DNA of 39,097 nucleotides from Streptomyces longispororuber. Its GTDB lineage: Bacteria > Actinomycetota > Actinomycetes > Streptomycetales > Streptomycetaceae. Shown one piece after another: positions 23,802 to 32,062 of this stretch. The stretch spans positions 1 through 39,097 of the forward strand of contig NZ_BNBT01000072.1 in the NCBI RefSeq assembly GCF_014656095.1. Direction: 5' to 3'. Under the pieces are notes generated by a model. That model did no database searches, was not told where the DNA came from, and saw nothing but the letters and a program-made list of their open reading frames with translations. A program made the position numbers and the translations under genes. Each line of letters starts with the position of its first letter. The stretch's first letter is position 1.

Positions 23802-23818
23802 CCCGGCGGGCCGCCGGG
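23802..23818. terminator. 7-bp GC hairpin after LPMO gene
   Basis: CCCGGCG (23802-23808) pairs with CGCCGGG (23812-23818) around GGC, two bases after the LPMO stop and before a convergent gene. Confidence 0.45.
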
Positions 23819-23862
23819 GCCGGGGCGTGCACCTCGGCTGCCCGGTGGCGGGCCGCCCGGCC

Positions 23863-24534
23863 TCACCCCTCCTTGACCGTCAGGCCGACCGTCTCCGCCA
23901 GCGCCGGGGCCAGCTCCACCAGTTGGAGCCCGCTGATCACCGCCCCGCGCAGCGACGCGAGGCCGGACGTGATGCCCAGGGCGGCGGCTCCGCTCAGGTC
24001 CGCGCCGTCCACGGTGACGTTGTCGAAGCGGACGCGCTCCAGGGTCGTACCGGGGAAGGCGACGCCCTTCAGGGCCGCGCCCGCGAAGTCGACGTCCCGC
24101 AGCAGGCAGTCCACGAACGTGACGTCCCGCAGCCCGGTCGCGCGCAGGTTCACCGAGTCGAACTTGCAGTGGTGGAACACCACCCGGCGCAGCCGCGCGC
24201 CGTGCAGTTCGACACCGGCGAGCAGCCCCGCGCCCGCCTCGGCGTCCGTCCACTCGGTCTCGGCGAGGTCGGTGCCCACCCAGCGGGTCTGCTGCGCCCA
24301 GACGTCGGTGAACCGGGCCCGGCGGTAGCGGCCGCCCTCGAAGGCCACGGAGGAGAAGGCGCACTCGAGGAACGCGGTGCGGCCGGCGTCCGCGTCGGTG
24401 ACGTCGCACCCGTCGAAGTGCACGCACTCGTGGTCGCCGTCGCGTCCGAGCTCTCCCGTGAACGCCTCCAGGCGGTGGGCGTACGGAAGGTCGGCGAACT
24501 CCCGGGGGGCGGCGCGGTGCGGGGTCGTGGCCAT
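23863..24534 (-). CDS. Pentapeptide-repeat protein
   Basis: A 223-residue protein. The ATG at 24534 has AAAAGGA upstream. From about residue 38 it consists of five-residue coils with a hydrophobic or aromatic centre (VHFDG, CDVTD, TAFLE, CAFSS, VAFEG, ARFTD, TDLAE, VELHG, ARLRR, VVFHH, CKFDS, VNLRA, VTFVD, VDFAG, VRFDN, ADLSG), which fold into a quadrilateral beta-helix. Family members include DNA-gyrase-protecting MfpA/Qnr proteins, but most have no known role, and gyrase protection is not supported here beyond the fold. It lies downstream of the mutasome genes with a 75-base gap, so co-transcription with them is possible. Confidence 0.9.
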   Translation of the reverse strand: MATTPHRAAPREFADLPYAHRLEAFTGELGRDGDHECVHFDGCDVTDADAGRTAFLECAFSSVAFEGGRYRRARFTDVWAQQTRWVGTDLAETEWTDAEAGAGLLAGVELHGARLRRVVFHHCKFDSVNLRATGLRDVTFVDCLLRDVDFAGAALKGVAFPGTTLERVRFDNVTVDGADLSGAAALGITSGLASLRGAVISGLQLVELAPALAETVGLTVKEG

Positions 24535-24609
24535 GGCTGGTCCTTTTCCGGAGAACTGGAGGGCGGGGAAGGAGAGATATCAGTGTCGGGCCGGGCTGCC
24601 GGGCGCGCC

Positions 24610-25584
24610 CTACGCCGCCAGCGCCCCCGGCACGATCGCGCCCGGGCCGAACTTGCGCCGGGCCCGGTCGGCCACCTCCTCGATGCGGCGGGCCTTCTCG
24701 TCCACCGGGTCGAAGGTGAGCTGGTAGGAGGCCTGTTCGGCGGGGCCGAGGCCCTCGGCGCGCAGGGCGACCGCCCGGACCCGGGCGCGCTGGAGGCCGA
24801 GCCCCTCGTACAGGCCGTACGCCGCCTTGGTGAGCGCCGCGGAGTGGGCCGTCGGCTCCTTCAGGGTGCGGCTGCGGGTGGTCGCGGAGCGGTCGGCGTA
24901 GCGGACGGTGAGGGTGAGGGTGCGGCAGACCTTCTCCAGGGCCCGCAGCCGGGTGCCGAGCTCCTCGGCGGCCGAGAGCAGGGCGCGGCGGTGCCGCCCC
25001 GGGTCCAGTTCGTCGTACGGGAAGGGGCGTTCGGTGGCCAGGGAGCGGGAGACCGCGTTCGGCACCACCCGGCCGCGGTCGACGCCGTTCGCCTTCTCGC
25101 GCAGCTCGCGCCCCGCCTTCGCGCCGACCAGGCGCTGCAGCGTGGACAGGGGCGCGGCGGCGACCCGGTCGAGGGTGTCGAGGCCGTACTCGCACAGGGT
25201 GCGGGCGGTGGCGGTGCCGACGCCGGGCAGCGCGGCGACGGGCTTGCCGGCGAGGAACTCCGCCACCGCGTCCGGGTCCCCGGGCACCGCGCGCGTCACC
25301 CCGGGCCGGGCCTCGCGCAGCGCCATGCGGGCCAGCATCGGGCCGGGCCCGGCGCCGATCACGCAGTCGACGCCATGGTGCGCGAGGGCGCGTACGCGGA
25401 TCACCGACGCGAGGTCGACGGCGCCGCGCCCGAAGTACCGCTCGGCGCCCCGCAGGTCGGCGAGCGCCCCGTCCGGCGGCAGGGCCTCGACGACCGGGGT
25501 GAACTCCTCCAGGAGCCCGAGCAGGTCCGGCAGGGCCGCCTCGTACATCGGGGGCAACTGGAAACGTACGCAGAGGATGGTCAT
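24610..25584 (-). CDS. Y-family polymerase-like protein, catalytically degenerate (ImuB-like)
   Basis: A 324-residue protein. The ATG at 25584 overlaps the dnaE2 stop (ATGA). The first strand reads MTILCVRFQLPP where active Y-family polymerases have a metal-binding Asp (VDMD). It then passes after only about 20 residues to TPVVEALPPDGALADLRG, where active enzymes have SxDE. The fingers region is thus missing and the catalytic acids are mostly lost. The rest is well kept: the thumb helix-hairpin-helix GKPVAALPGVGTATARTLCEYGL and the little-finger domain. ImuB proteins are inactive Y-family homologues that bridge DnaE2 to the sliding clamp in SOS mutagenesis. Adjacency to dnaE2 and loss of catalysis support that role; the shortness and the missing C-terminal extension are unusual. 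Confidence 0.8.
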   Translation of the reverse strand: MTILCVRFQLPPMYEAALPDLLGLLEEFTPVVEALPPDGALADLRGAERYFGRGAVDLASVIRVRALAHHGVDCVIGAGPGPMLARMALREARPGVTRAVPGDPDAVAEFLAGKPVAALPGVGTATARTLCEYGLDTLDRVAAAPLSTLQRLVGAKAGRELREKANGVDRGRVVPNAVSRSLATERPFPYDELDPGRHRRALLSAAEELGTRLRALEKVCRTLTLTVRYADRSATTRSRTLKEPTAHSAALTKAAYGLYEGLGLQRARVRAVALRAEGLGPAEQASYQLTFDPVDEKARRIEEVADRARRKFGPGAIVPGALAA

Positions 25585-28500
25585 CCCGCACTCCCAGGAC
25601 TCTGGTGCCACAACTTCCGGCCCGTGGGCGCCTGTTCACCGGGTGGCTTCAGGTCGGCCCACGGGTGCATCTCGTATCCGGTCCCCATCCGGATGCGGCG
25701 CGGGTGCGGCCCGGGCGCGGAGTCGCCGCCCCGCCCGGCCGCCCCGGCCGCCTCCCCTTCCCCGCTCGCCCCGGCAGCCCCGGCAGCCCCGTTCGCCGCG
25801 GCCGCAGGGCCACCCTCGGCGAGGCGCGGCGCCACCGCGTCCAGGCCGCCCTCGCGGCGCAGCTCCGCCAGGTCCGCGAGGTTCCACACCGCCGAGCCGA
25901 CGACGCTGAAGCTGCGCGGGCCGCGCCGCTGCACCACGCCGCGGACGAGCAGCAGCCAGGAGTGGAAGACGGTGTGCGCGCAGGCCTCGTGGGCGTCGTC
26001 GAAGAAGGCCAGGTCGACCAGGCCGGTGCCGTCGTCGAGGGTGGTGAAGATGACGCGCCGGCCGGAGCGGAGCGGCGGGGTCTGGGTGGCGGCCTTGGCG
26101 CCCGCGACCAGGACGGTGTCGCCGTGGCGCGCGGCCCGCAGCCGGCGCGCGGAGGTGACGCCGAGCTCGTCGAGGAAGGCGCGGTGGTCGTCCATCAGGT
26201 TCCGCGAGGCGTCCATGGAGAGCACGCCGAGCTCGGCGCTCAGCCGCTCCGCGTCGTCGAGGTCGGGCAGGCCCGCGGCCGCGGTGTCGCGCCCGCCGGG
26301 CAGCGGGAGCTGGGGGCCGCGCCCGCCACGGCCGCCGCGGTGCAGCTCCGTCAGGTGCAGTTGCAGGTCACGGCGGTTGGCGCCGAACGCGTCGAGCGCG
26401 CCGACCTGGGCGAGGCGGGTGGCGAGCGGGCGGCTCGGCCGGGCCCGCTCCCAGAAGTCCAGCAGCGAGGAGTACGGCTGTCCGGCCGCGATGCGCTCCG
26501 CCTCCGCCTCGCTGATGTTGTGCACGTCGGACAGCGCGAGCCGCACGCCCCACCTCCCCGATTCGGACTCCAGTTCGATGCGATGGGCGACCGCGGACCG
26601 GTTCACGTCCAGCGGCAGGACGGGGACCCCGTGCCGGCGGGCGTCCGCGAGCAGCAGCCGCTTGGGGTACATGCCCGGGTCGTGCGTGAGCAGGCCCGCG
26701 TAGAAGGCCGCCGGGTGGTGGGCCTTCAGCCACGCCGACTGGTAGGTCGGCACGGCGAACGCCACGGCGTGCGCCTTGCAGAAGCCGTACGACCCGAAGG
26801 CCTCGACGATCTCCCAGGTCCGCCGGATCGTCGCGGCGTCGTACCCCTTGGCGGCCGCGGCCTGCGCGAACCAGACGCGGATGCGGCCCTGCGACTCGGG
26901 GTCGGACAGGCCGCGCCGCACCCGGTCCGCCTCGTCGAGCCCGCAGCCGGTCATGACGTGCACGATGTGGATGACCTGCTCGTGGAAGACGACGACCCCG
27001 TACGTCTCCTTCAGCGCGGCCTCCAGGTCCGGGTGCGGGTAGCGGGCGGGCGCGCGGCCGTGCCGGGCCTCGATGAACGGCTGCACCATGTCGGCGGCGA
27101 CGGGCCCCGGGCGGAACAGCGAGATGTCCACCACCAGGTCGTGGAAGGTCGAGGGCTGGAGCCGCCCCACCAGGTCGCGCTGGCCCGGGGACTCGATCTG
27201 GAAGCAGCCGAGGGTCTCCGCGGAGCGGATGAGCCGGTACGTCGCCTCGTCGCCCTCCGGCACCTGGCGCGGGTCGTCCAGGTCGACCCGCTCCCCCGTG
27301 GCCCGCTCCACCTCGGCGACCGCGTGCGCCATCGCCGACTGCATGCGGACGCCCAGGACGTCGAGCTTGAGCAGGCCGAGGTCCTCGACGTCCTCCTTGT
27401 CGAACTGGGACATGGGCAGGCCCTCGCCGCTGGTGGGCACGACGGGGGTGCGCTTGAGGAGCGAGGCGTCCGAGAGCAGCACCCCGCACGGGTGCATGGC
27501 GACGCCGCGCGGCAGCGCGTCGAGCCCCTCGACGAGCTCCCACAGCCGCTCGTGCCCCTCCGTCTCCCGCGCCACGGCCCTCAGCTCGGGCAGCTCCGCC
27601 ATCGCCGCGCGGGCGTCGCGGGCGCGGATGTGCGGGAACGCCTTGGCGATCCGGTCGACGGCGGCGGGGTCCATGGACAGGGCGGCGCCCACGTCCCGGA
27701 TCGCGTGCCGGACCCGGTACGTCTCGGGCATCGCGACCGTCGCCACCCGCTCCCGGCCGAACCGGCCGATGATCGCGCGGTAGACGTCCAGGCGGCGCGC
27801 GGACTCCACGTCGACGTCGATGTCCGGCAGGACCCGCCGCCGCGTGGACAGGAACCGCTCCATGAGCAGCCCGTGCTCGAGCGGGTCGGCGTGCGCGATG
27901 CCGATCAGGTGGTTGACCAGGGACCCGGCGCCGGAGCCGCGCGCCGCGACGCGCACGCCCATCGTCCGTACGTCGTCGACGACCTGGGCGACGGTGAGGA
28001 AGTACGAGGCGTAGCCGTGGTGGGCGATGATGTCCAGCTCGCGGTGCACCCGCTCCCAGTACACGCGGGCGTCCGCCCTCCTGTCGTAGCCGCGCAGGAC
28101 CATGCCCGCGGCGGCCCGCGAGGCGAGGACGCGCTGCGCGGTGCGGTGCCCGGCGCCGACGAGGCCCGGCTCGGGGAAGCGCACGGAGCCGATGCCGATG
28201 TCGTCCTGGGGGTCGACGAGGCACTCCGCGGCGGCCGCCCGCGTCTGTTCGAGCAGCCGGTACGCGGTGTCGCGGCGGAACCCGGCGGCCTCGACGACCC
28301 GCTCGGCGACGCCCAGCATGGCCGCCTCGCCCTTCAGCCAGCGCTCGCCGCCGTCGTGCTCCCCGCGCGGGTCGATGGGCACCAGGCGGCGCGCGGCGTC
28401 CAGGACGTCGGCGAGCGGGCCCTGGCCCGGGTCGGCGTAGCGGACGGCGTTGCTCAGGACGGGGCGCAGCCGCTGCTCGGCGGCGAAGCCGACGGTGCGG

Positions 28501-29096
28501 GCGGCCAGGCGCAGCGAGCCGGGCCCGGTGCCCGCGCGGCCGTGGCACACCGCTTCGAGCCGCAGCGCGTCGCCGTACCGTTCGCGCCAGGGGGCGAGGA
28601 GCCGGGCGGCGCGGTCGGGGCGCCCGGCGGCGAGCGCGCGGCCGACGTCGGAGGCGGGGCCGAGCAGCACGGTCAGGCCGTCGCCGTGGTTCTCCTGCCA
28701 GGGCAGCACGGGCGGGCCCTCCGGGGCCTGGTGCGCGCCGCCGACGAGGCGGCACAGGTCGGCCCAGGCGGCGGCGCCGTCGCGGGCGAGGAAGGTCACG
28801 CGCGGGGTCGACTCGTCGAGGAAGGCGCCGCCGCGCACCGGGGCGCGGCGGCGGGCCCCGCGCTCGCTCGGCGGCTGCGGCGGGTCCACCGCGAGCTCGG
28901 TCCCGAACAACGGCCGCACCCCCGCCTTCTCGCAGGCCTTGGCGAAGCGGACCGCGCCCGCGAGGGTGTCGCGGTCGGTGAGCGCGAGCGCGTCCATGCC
29001 CCGCTCGGCGGCGCGCTCGGCGAGCCGCTCCGGGTGCGAGGCCCCGTACCGGACGGAGAACCCGGAGGCGGTACGCAGATGCGTGAACCCGGGCAC
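25581..29096 (-). CDS. dnaE2: Error-prone DNA polymerase III alpha subunit DnaE2 (ImuC)
   Basis: A C-family polymerase of 1171 residues. The GTG at 29096 is chosen because AGGAGG lies five bases upstream and the protein then begins VPGFTHLRTASGFSVRYG, the usual DnaE2 N-terminus. A PHP domain comes first, followed by the polymerase core with the catalytic acids in LPDIDVDVESARR near residues 420-435, GRFGRERVATVAMPETYRVRHAIRDV, and the late motif SYGFCKAHAVAFAVPTYQSAWLKAHHP. The helix-hairpin-helix and OB domains complete it (VLVAGAKAATQTPP, VIFTTLDDGTGLVDL). DnaE2 carries out translesion synthesis under SOS control. A near-consensus LexA box lies 55 bases upstream, and the inactive Y-family partner overlaps its stop codon. 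ImuA' is not in the window. Confidence 0.95.
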   Translation of the reverse strand: MPGFTHLRTASGFSVRYGASHPERLAERAAERGMDALALTDRDTLAGAVRFAKACEKAGVRPLFGTELAVDPPQPPSERGARRRAPVRGGAFLDESTPRVTFLARDGAAAWADLCRLVGGAHQAPEGPPVLPWQENHGDGLTVLLGPASDVGRALAAGRPDRAARLLAPWRERYGDALRLEAVCHGRAGTGPGSLRLAARTVGFAAEQRLRPVLSNAVRYADPGQGPLADVLDAARRLVPIDPRGEHDGGERWLKGEAAMLGVAERVVEAAGFRRDTAYRLLEQTRAAAAECLVDPQDDIGIGSVRFPEPGLVGAGHRTAQRVLASRAAAGMVLRGYDRRADARVYWERVHRELDIIAHHGYASYFLTVAQVVDDVRTMGVRVAARGSGAGSLVNHLIGIAHADPLEHGLLMERFLSTRRRVLPDIDVDVESARRLDVYRAIIGRFGRERVATVAMPETYRVRHAIRDVGAALSMDPAAVDRIAKAFPHIRARDARAAMAELPELRAVARETEGHERLWELVEGLDALPRGVAMHPCGVLLSDASLLKRTPVVPTSGEGLPMSQFDKEDVEDLGLLKLDVLGVRMQSAMAHAVAEVERATGERVDLDDPRQVPEGDEATYRLIRSAETLGCFQIESPGQRDLVGRLQPSTFHDLVVDISLFRPGPVAADMVQPFIEARHGRAPARYPHPDLEAALKETYGVVVFHEQVIHIVHVMTGCGLDEADRVRRGLSDPESQGRIRVWFAQAAAAKGYDAATIRRTWEIVEAFGSYGFCKAHAVAFAVPTYQSAWLKAHHPAAFYAGLLTHDPGMYPKRLLLADARRHGVPVLPLDVNRSAVAHRIELESESGRWGVRLALSDVHNISEAEAERIAAGQPYSSLLDFWERARPSRPLATRLAQVGALDAFGANRRDLQLHLTELHRGGRGGRGPQLPLPGGRDTAAAGLPDLDDAERLSAELGVLSMDASRNLMDDHRAFLDELGVTSARRLRAARHGDTVLVAGAKAATQTPPLRSGRRVIFTTLDDGTGLVDLAFFDDAHEACAHTVFHSWLLLVRGVVQRRGPRSFSVVGSAVWNLADLAELRREGGLDAVAPRLAEGGPAAAANGAAGAAGASGEGEAAGAAGRGGDSAPGPHPRRIRMGTGYEMHPWADLKPPGEQAPTGRKLWHQSPGSAG

Positions 29097-29150
29097 ACGC
29101 ACCTCCTGAACCTTCCGCTTCCCGTCCCCCACCTCCACCATAAACCACGT

Positions 29151-29166
29151 TCGAATTCTTGTTCGA
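29151..29166 (-). promoter_or_regulatory. LexA (SOS) box of dnaE2
   Basis: TCGAATTCTTGTTCGA on the plus strand matches the actinobacterial SOS box TCGAAC-N4-GTTCGA at 11 of 12 fixed positions. It is 55 bases upstream of the dnaE2 GTG start, next to a TTTATG stretch that may be part of the -10 region. Confidence 0.8.
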
Positions 29167-29190
29167 CCACGCGGGGGCCGCGCGTGGCGG

Positions 29191-29242
29191 GTCCTCCGTG
29201 TGCCCGGGCGCGGCGCGTCCTCCGTGTGCCCGCGCGCGGCGC
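29191..29242. repeat. 26-bp tandem duplication
   Basis: GTCCTCCGTGTGCCCGGGCG (first 20 bases, 29191-29216 in full) recurs at 29217-29242 with one mismatch. It lies between the LexA box and the divergent membrane-protein gene. Confidence 0.85.
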
Positions 29243-29336
29243 GCGGACGCGGTACGAAAGGCCCGGCCGTCCGGCCCGTCAGCCATTCGGCCCCGCCCCG
29301 CCTGCGGGCCCACCCGGCGCCTCGGAGCGTGGGGGC

Positions 29337-30377
29337 ATGACCTTCGCCGACGAGTTGAAGAGCGCCGTCACCCCGCGAGCAGCCCTGCTCGTCCTGGGTG
29401 TCCTGGTCCTCCAGTTGCTGTTCATCGCCTCCTACGTGGGCGCGCTGCACCACCCGAAGCCGACGGACGTGGCCTTCGGGGTCGTCGCCCCCGAGGAGGC
29501 GGCCGAGCGGACCAAGGACGAGCTGGCGCGGCTCCCGGGCAAGCCGCTGGACCCGCGCGTGGTCGAGGACGAGGCCGAGGCCCGCCGCCAGATCATGGAC
29601 CGGGAGATCGACGGGGCCCTGGTCGTGGACCCCCGGGGGACGACCGACACCCTGCTGGTCGCCTCCGGCGGCGGCAAGGCGCTCGCCAACGCCCTGGAGA
29701 CGATCGCCACGAAGGCCGAGGGCGGGGGCGAGAGCGGCCCGAAGCGGACGGTGAGGACGGTCGACGTGGCCCCGGCCTCGCCGCAGGACTTCAACGGCCT
29801 GTCGTCCTTCTACCTGGTCGTCGGCTGGTGCGTCGGCGGCTACCTGTGCGCGTCGATCATGTCGATCAGCGCGGGCGCCAAGGCCGCGACGCCGCAGCGC
29901 GCGGCGATCCGGCTCGGCTCCATGGCCCTGCTGGCGATCGCGGGCGGCCTCGGCGGCGCGGTCATCGTCGGTCCGGTCCTGGACGCCCTGCCCGGCTCGA
30001 TCATGGGCCTGTGGGGGCTCGGCGCCCTGCTCACCTTCGCGGTGGGCGCGGTCACCCTGGCCCTGGAGGAGCTCACCGGCATCGTCGGCATCGGCCTGGC
30101 GGTCCTGCTCATCGTGGTGGCGGGCAACCCGAGCGCGGGCGGCGCCTTCCCACTGCCGATGCTGCCGCCGTTCTGGGAGGCGATCGGCCCGGCCCTGCCG
30201 CCCGGCGCCGGCACCTGGGTGGCCCGCTCGATCGCGTACTTCGAGGGCAACGCGGTCACGGGCCCGCTCCTGGTCCTCTCGGCCTGGGCGGTGGCCGGAG
30301 CGGCGGTGACGCTCCTGGCGCCGAAGCTGCGGCGACGGACCGGCCACCGCCGGGTGGCACGCCCGTCCGGCGCCTGA
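29337..30377 (+). CDS. ABC-2/YhgE-like polytopic membrane protein
   Basis: A 346-residue protein. The ATG at 29337 follows GGAGCGTGGGGG. One N-terminal helix (AALLVLGVLVLQLLFIASYVG) precedes an extracytoplasmic domain of about 130 residues (DVAFGVVAPEEAAERTKDELARL, DGALVVDPRGTTDTLLVASGGGKALANALE), and then about five or six helices and a basic tail. This layout is that of ABC-2 type permeases and YhgE/Pip-like membrane proteins, whose large external loop sits between helices 1 and 2. No ATPase of the ABC transporter type is adjacent; the ATPase that follows is of the SMC/RecF type. The role is unknown. Confidence 0.78.
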   Translation: MTFADELKSAVTPRAALLVLGVLVLQLLFIASYVGALHHPKPTDVAFGVVAPEEAAERTKDELARLPGKPLDPRVVEDEAEARRQIMDREIDGALVVDPRGTTDTLLVASGGGKALANALETIATKAEGGGESGPKRTVRTVDVAPASPQDFNGLSSFYLVVGWCVGGYLCASIMSISAGAKAATPQRAAIRLGSMALLAIAGGLGGAVIVGPVLDALPGSIMGLWGLGALLTFAVGAVTLALEELTGIVGIGLAVLLIVVAGNPSAGGAFPLPMLPPFWEAIGPALPPGAGTWVARSIAYFEGNAVTGPLLVLSAWAVAGAAVTLLAPKLRRRTGHRRVARPSGA

Positions 30378-30438
30378 GGACGAGCCACGGAGCGGCGACG
30401 GGGGCCCCGTTGTCAGACCCGCCTGCCACCCTGAGCGC

Positions 30439-31587
30439 ATGATCCGCACGCTCGCCGTAGAGAACTACCGCTCGCTCCACAAGCTGGTCGTCCCCCTGGA
30501 CCGGCTCAACGTCGTCACAGGAGCGAACGGAACCGGAAAGTCCAGCCTGTACCGGGCCCTGCGGCTGCTCGCGGACTCGGCCCAGGGAGGCGCCGTGGCC
30601 GCGCTGGCCCGTGAGGGCGGGCTCCCCTCGGCCCTGTGGGCGGGCGACAGGAAGGCGGAGGCCACCGCTTTGCGGCTGGGATTCGCGGGGGACGAGTTCG
30701 GCTACGCCGTGGACTTCGGCCTCCCGCAGTCGGGCGGGGCGCAGCCGGGCGGCGCCCCGTCGCTGTTCGCCCTCGACCCGGAGATCAAGCGGGAGTGCAC
30801 CTGGGCGGGCCCGGTACTGCGCCCGGCCGCGCTGCTCTGCGACCGCGCGGGCCCGGCCGTGCGCACCCGCACGGCCGACGGCGGCTGGCACCGCTCCCAG
30901 GGCATCAGGCCGTACGACAGCGTGCTGAGCGAGTACGCCGACCCGCGGCTCGCGCCCGACCTGCTGCGACTGCGCGAGCTGATCCGCTCCTGGCGGTTCT
31001 ACGACCACGTCCGCACGGACGCCGGCGCCCCGGCCCGCGCGGCCCGCCCGGGCACCCGCACCCCGGTGCTCGCCCACGACGGCGCCGACCTCGCCGCCGC
31101 GCTCCAGACCATCCGCGAGACCGGTGACGACGAGGCCCTGGACGCGGCCGTGGCCGCCGCGTTCCCGGGCAGCCGGGTGCGGATCGCCGACCACGGCGGG
31201 CGGTTCGAGATCCAGTTGCACCAGCGCGGCCTGCGCCGCCCGCTCGGCCCGGCGGAGCTGTCCGACGGCACCCTGCGCTACCTGCTGTGGACCGCCGCGC
31301 TCCTGACGCCGCGGCCGCCCGCGCTGCTCGTCCTGAACGAGCCGGAGGCCAGCCTCCACCCCGACCTGCTGCGCCCTCTGGCGGAGCTGGTCCTGACCGC
31401 CGCCGAGCACACCCAGATCGTCCTGGTCACCCACGCGCGGGAGCTCGCGGACGCGATCGCCGGGGAGGCGCGCCGGCGCCGCACGGACGTGAACTCCGTC
31501 GAGCTGCTCAAGGAGTCGGGCCGGACCCACGTCGCGGGCCGCCAAGGCCTCCTGGACGAGCCGCTCTGGTACTGGCCGAAGCGCTGA
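30439..31587 (+). CDS. SMC/ABC-type AAA ATPase (AAA_21 family)
   Basis: A 382-residue ATPase. The protein begins MIRTLAVENYRSLHKLVVPL, the standard start of this class, with Walker A GANGTGKSS at about residues 29-37. Between the halves lie about 220 residues holding a mixed-fold insertion. The ABC signature is PAELSDGTLRYL, Walker B is ALLVLNEPEASLHP and the switch His is in IVLVTHARELADA. These ATPases resemble RecF and the ATPase part of OLD nucleases, but no TOPRIM nuclease domain follows and no nuclease gene is adjacent. Roles in the family range from DNA repair to phage defence. Here it follows the membrane protein by 61 bases and may be part of the same unit. Confidence 0.85.
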   Translation: MIRTLAVENYRSLHKLVVPLDRLNVVTGANGTGKSSLYRALRLLADSAQGGAVAALAREGGLPSALWAGDRKAEATALRLGFAGDEFGYAVDFGLPQSGGAQPGGAPSLFALDPEIKRECTWAGPVLRPAALLCDRAGPAVRTRTADGGWHRSQGIRPYDSVLSEYADPRLAPDLLRLRELIRSWRFYDHVRTDAGAPARAARPGTRTPVLAHDGADLAAALQTIRETGDDEALDAAVAAAFPGSRVRIADHGGRFEIQLHQRGLRRPLGPAELSDGTLRYLLWTAALLTPRPPALLVLNEPEASLHPDLLRPLAELVLTAAEHTQIVLVTHARELADAIAGEARRRRTDVNSVELLKESGRTHVAGRQGLLDEPLWYWPKR

Positions 31588-32062
31588 CGGGGCCGCGCGC
31601 CGGGGCACCTCCCTCCGGTACGCGGCCGGGGCGTCCGGGCGCCTCGCGAGCGGCGCGGCCCGGGCGTCCGGGCGTCGGCGAGCGGCCCGGTCCGGTCCGG
31701 TCCGGTCCGGTCCGAGAGCGTCCAGGCGTCTCGCGAGCGGCGCGGCCGGGTCCGACGAGCTCCCGTCGGCCATTCCCGGTGCGCCCCGGGAGCGCGGCGC
31801 ACGGCGCACACCCCCCATATGCGGCCACGGGCCCCGCATTCCGGCGTTCGGGAGCATTCCGCCCCCTCCGCCCTTTCCCGCCGGTCGCAGGGGATCTCCC
31901 GCGCCCCACCCCGCCGCTGCGGCACACTACTTCACGCCACTACACACCGTTCTCAACCAACGACTGAAAGTCAGCGCCCGATGTGCTTTCGGTTGGCCCC
32001 TGAGCAAGACTCGATGTCAGATCCGTTCGTTATGTGAGACGTCAAGCAAGGGAGTGTTCGTA
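31588..32062. other. Low-complexity intergenic region and SSI promoter region
   Basis: 475 bases without a credible gene. Bases 31631-31750 carry three imperfect copies of a GCGTCCGGGCG-CTCGCGAGCGGC-type unit and a run of five CCGGT, listed separately. From about 31920 the sequence is less GC-rich and probably holds the promoter of the SSI gene; the ribosome site AAGGGAG is at 32048-32054. I cannot fix the -35/-10 boxes. Confidence 0.6.
31631..31750. repeat. Imperfect ~30-bp repeats with a CCGGT pentanucleotide run
   Basis: Copies of GCGTCC(G/A)GGCG...GCGAGCGGC occur at about 31631, 31664 and 31719. Between the last two is (CCGGT)x5 at 31687-31711. Confidence 0.75.

Noticed and set aside
23863..24534. 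Calling the pentapeptide-repeat protein a gyrase-protecting Qnr/MfpA
   Set aside because: Only the generic repeat fold is visible; nothing specific supports gyrase binding.
29097..29143. Longer dnaE2 start (ATG near 29141)
   Set aside because: The added residues (MVEVGDGKRKVQEV) are not typical of DnaE2 and the AGGAGG fits the GTG at 29096 better; not fully excluded.
25605..30377. A 1590-codon plus-strand frame running opposite dnaE2 into the 29337 gene
   Set aside because: Only the last 346 codons, from ATG 29337, encode a real membrane protein; the rest mirrors dnaE2.
31278..31967. Frames on both strands after the ATPase gene, including DRTGPDRTGP repeats
   Set aside because: They overlap the ATPase end or read through the CCGGT run; no ribosome site.
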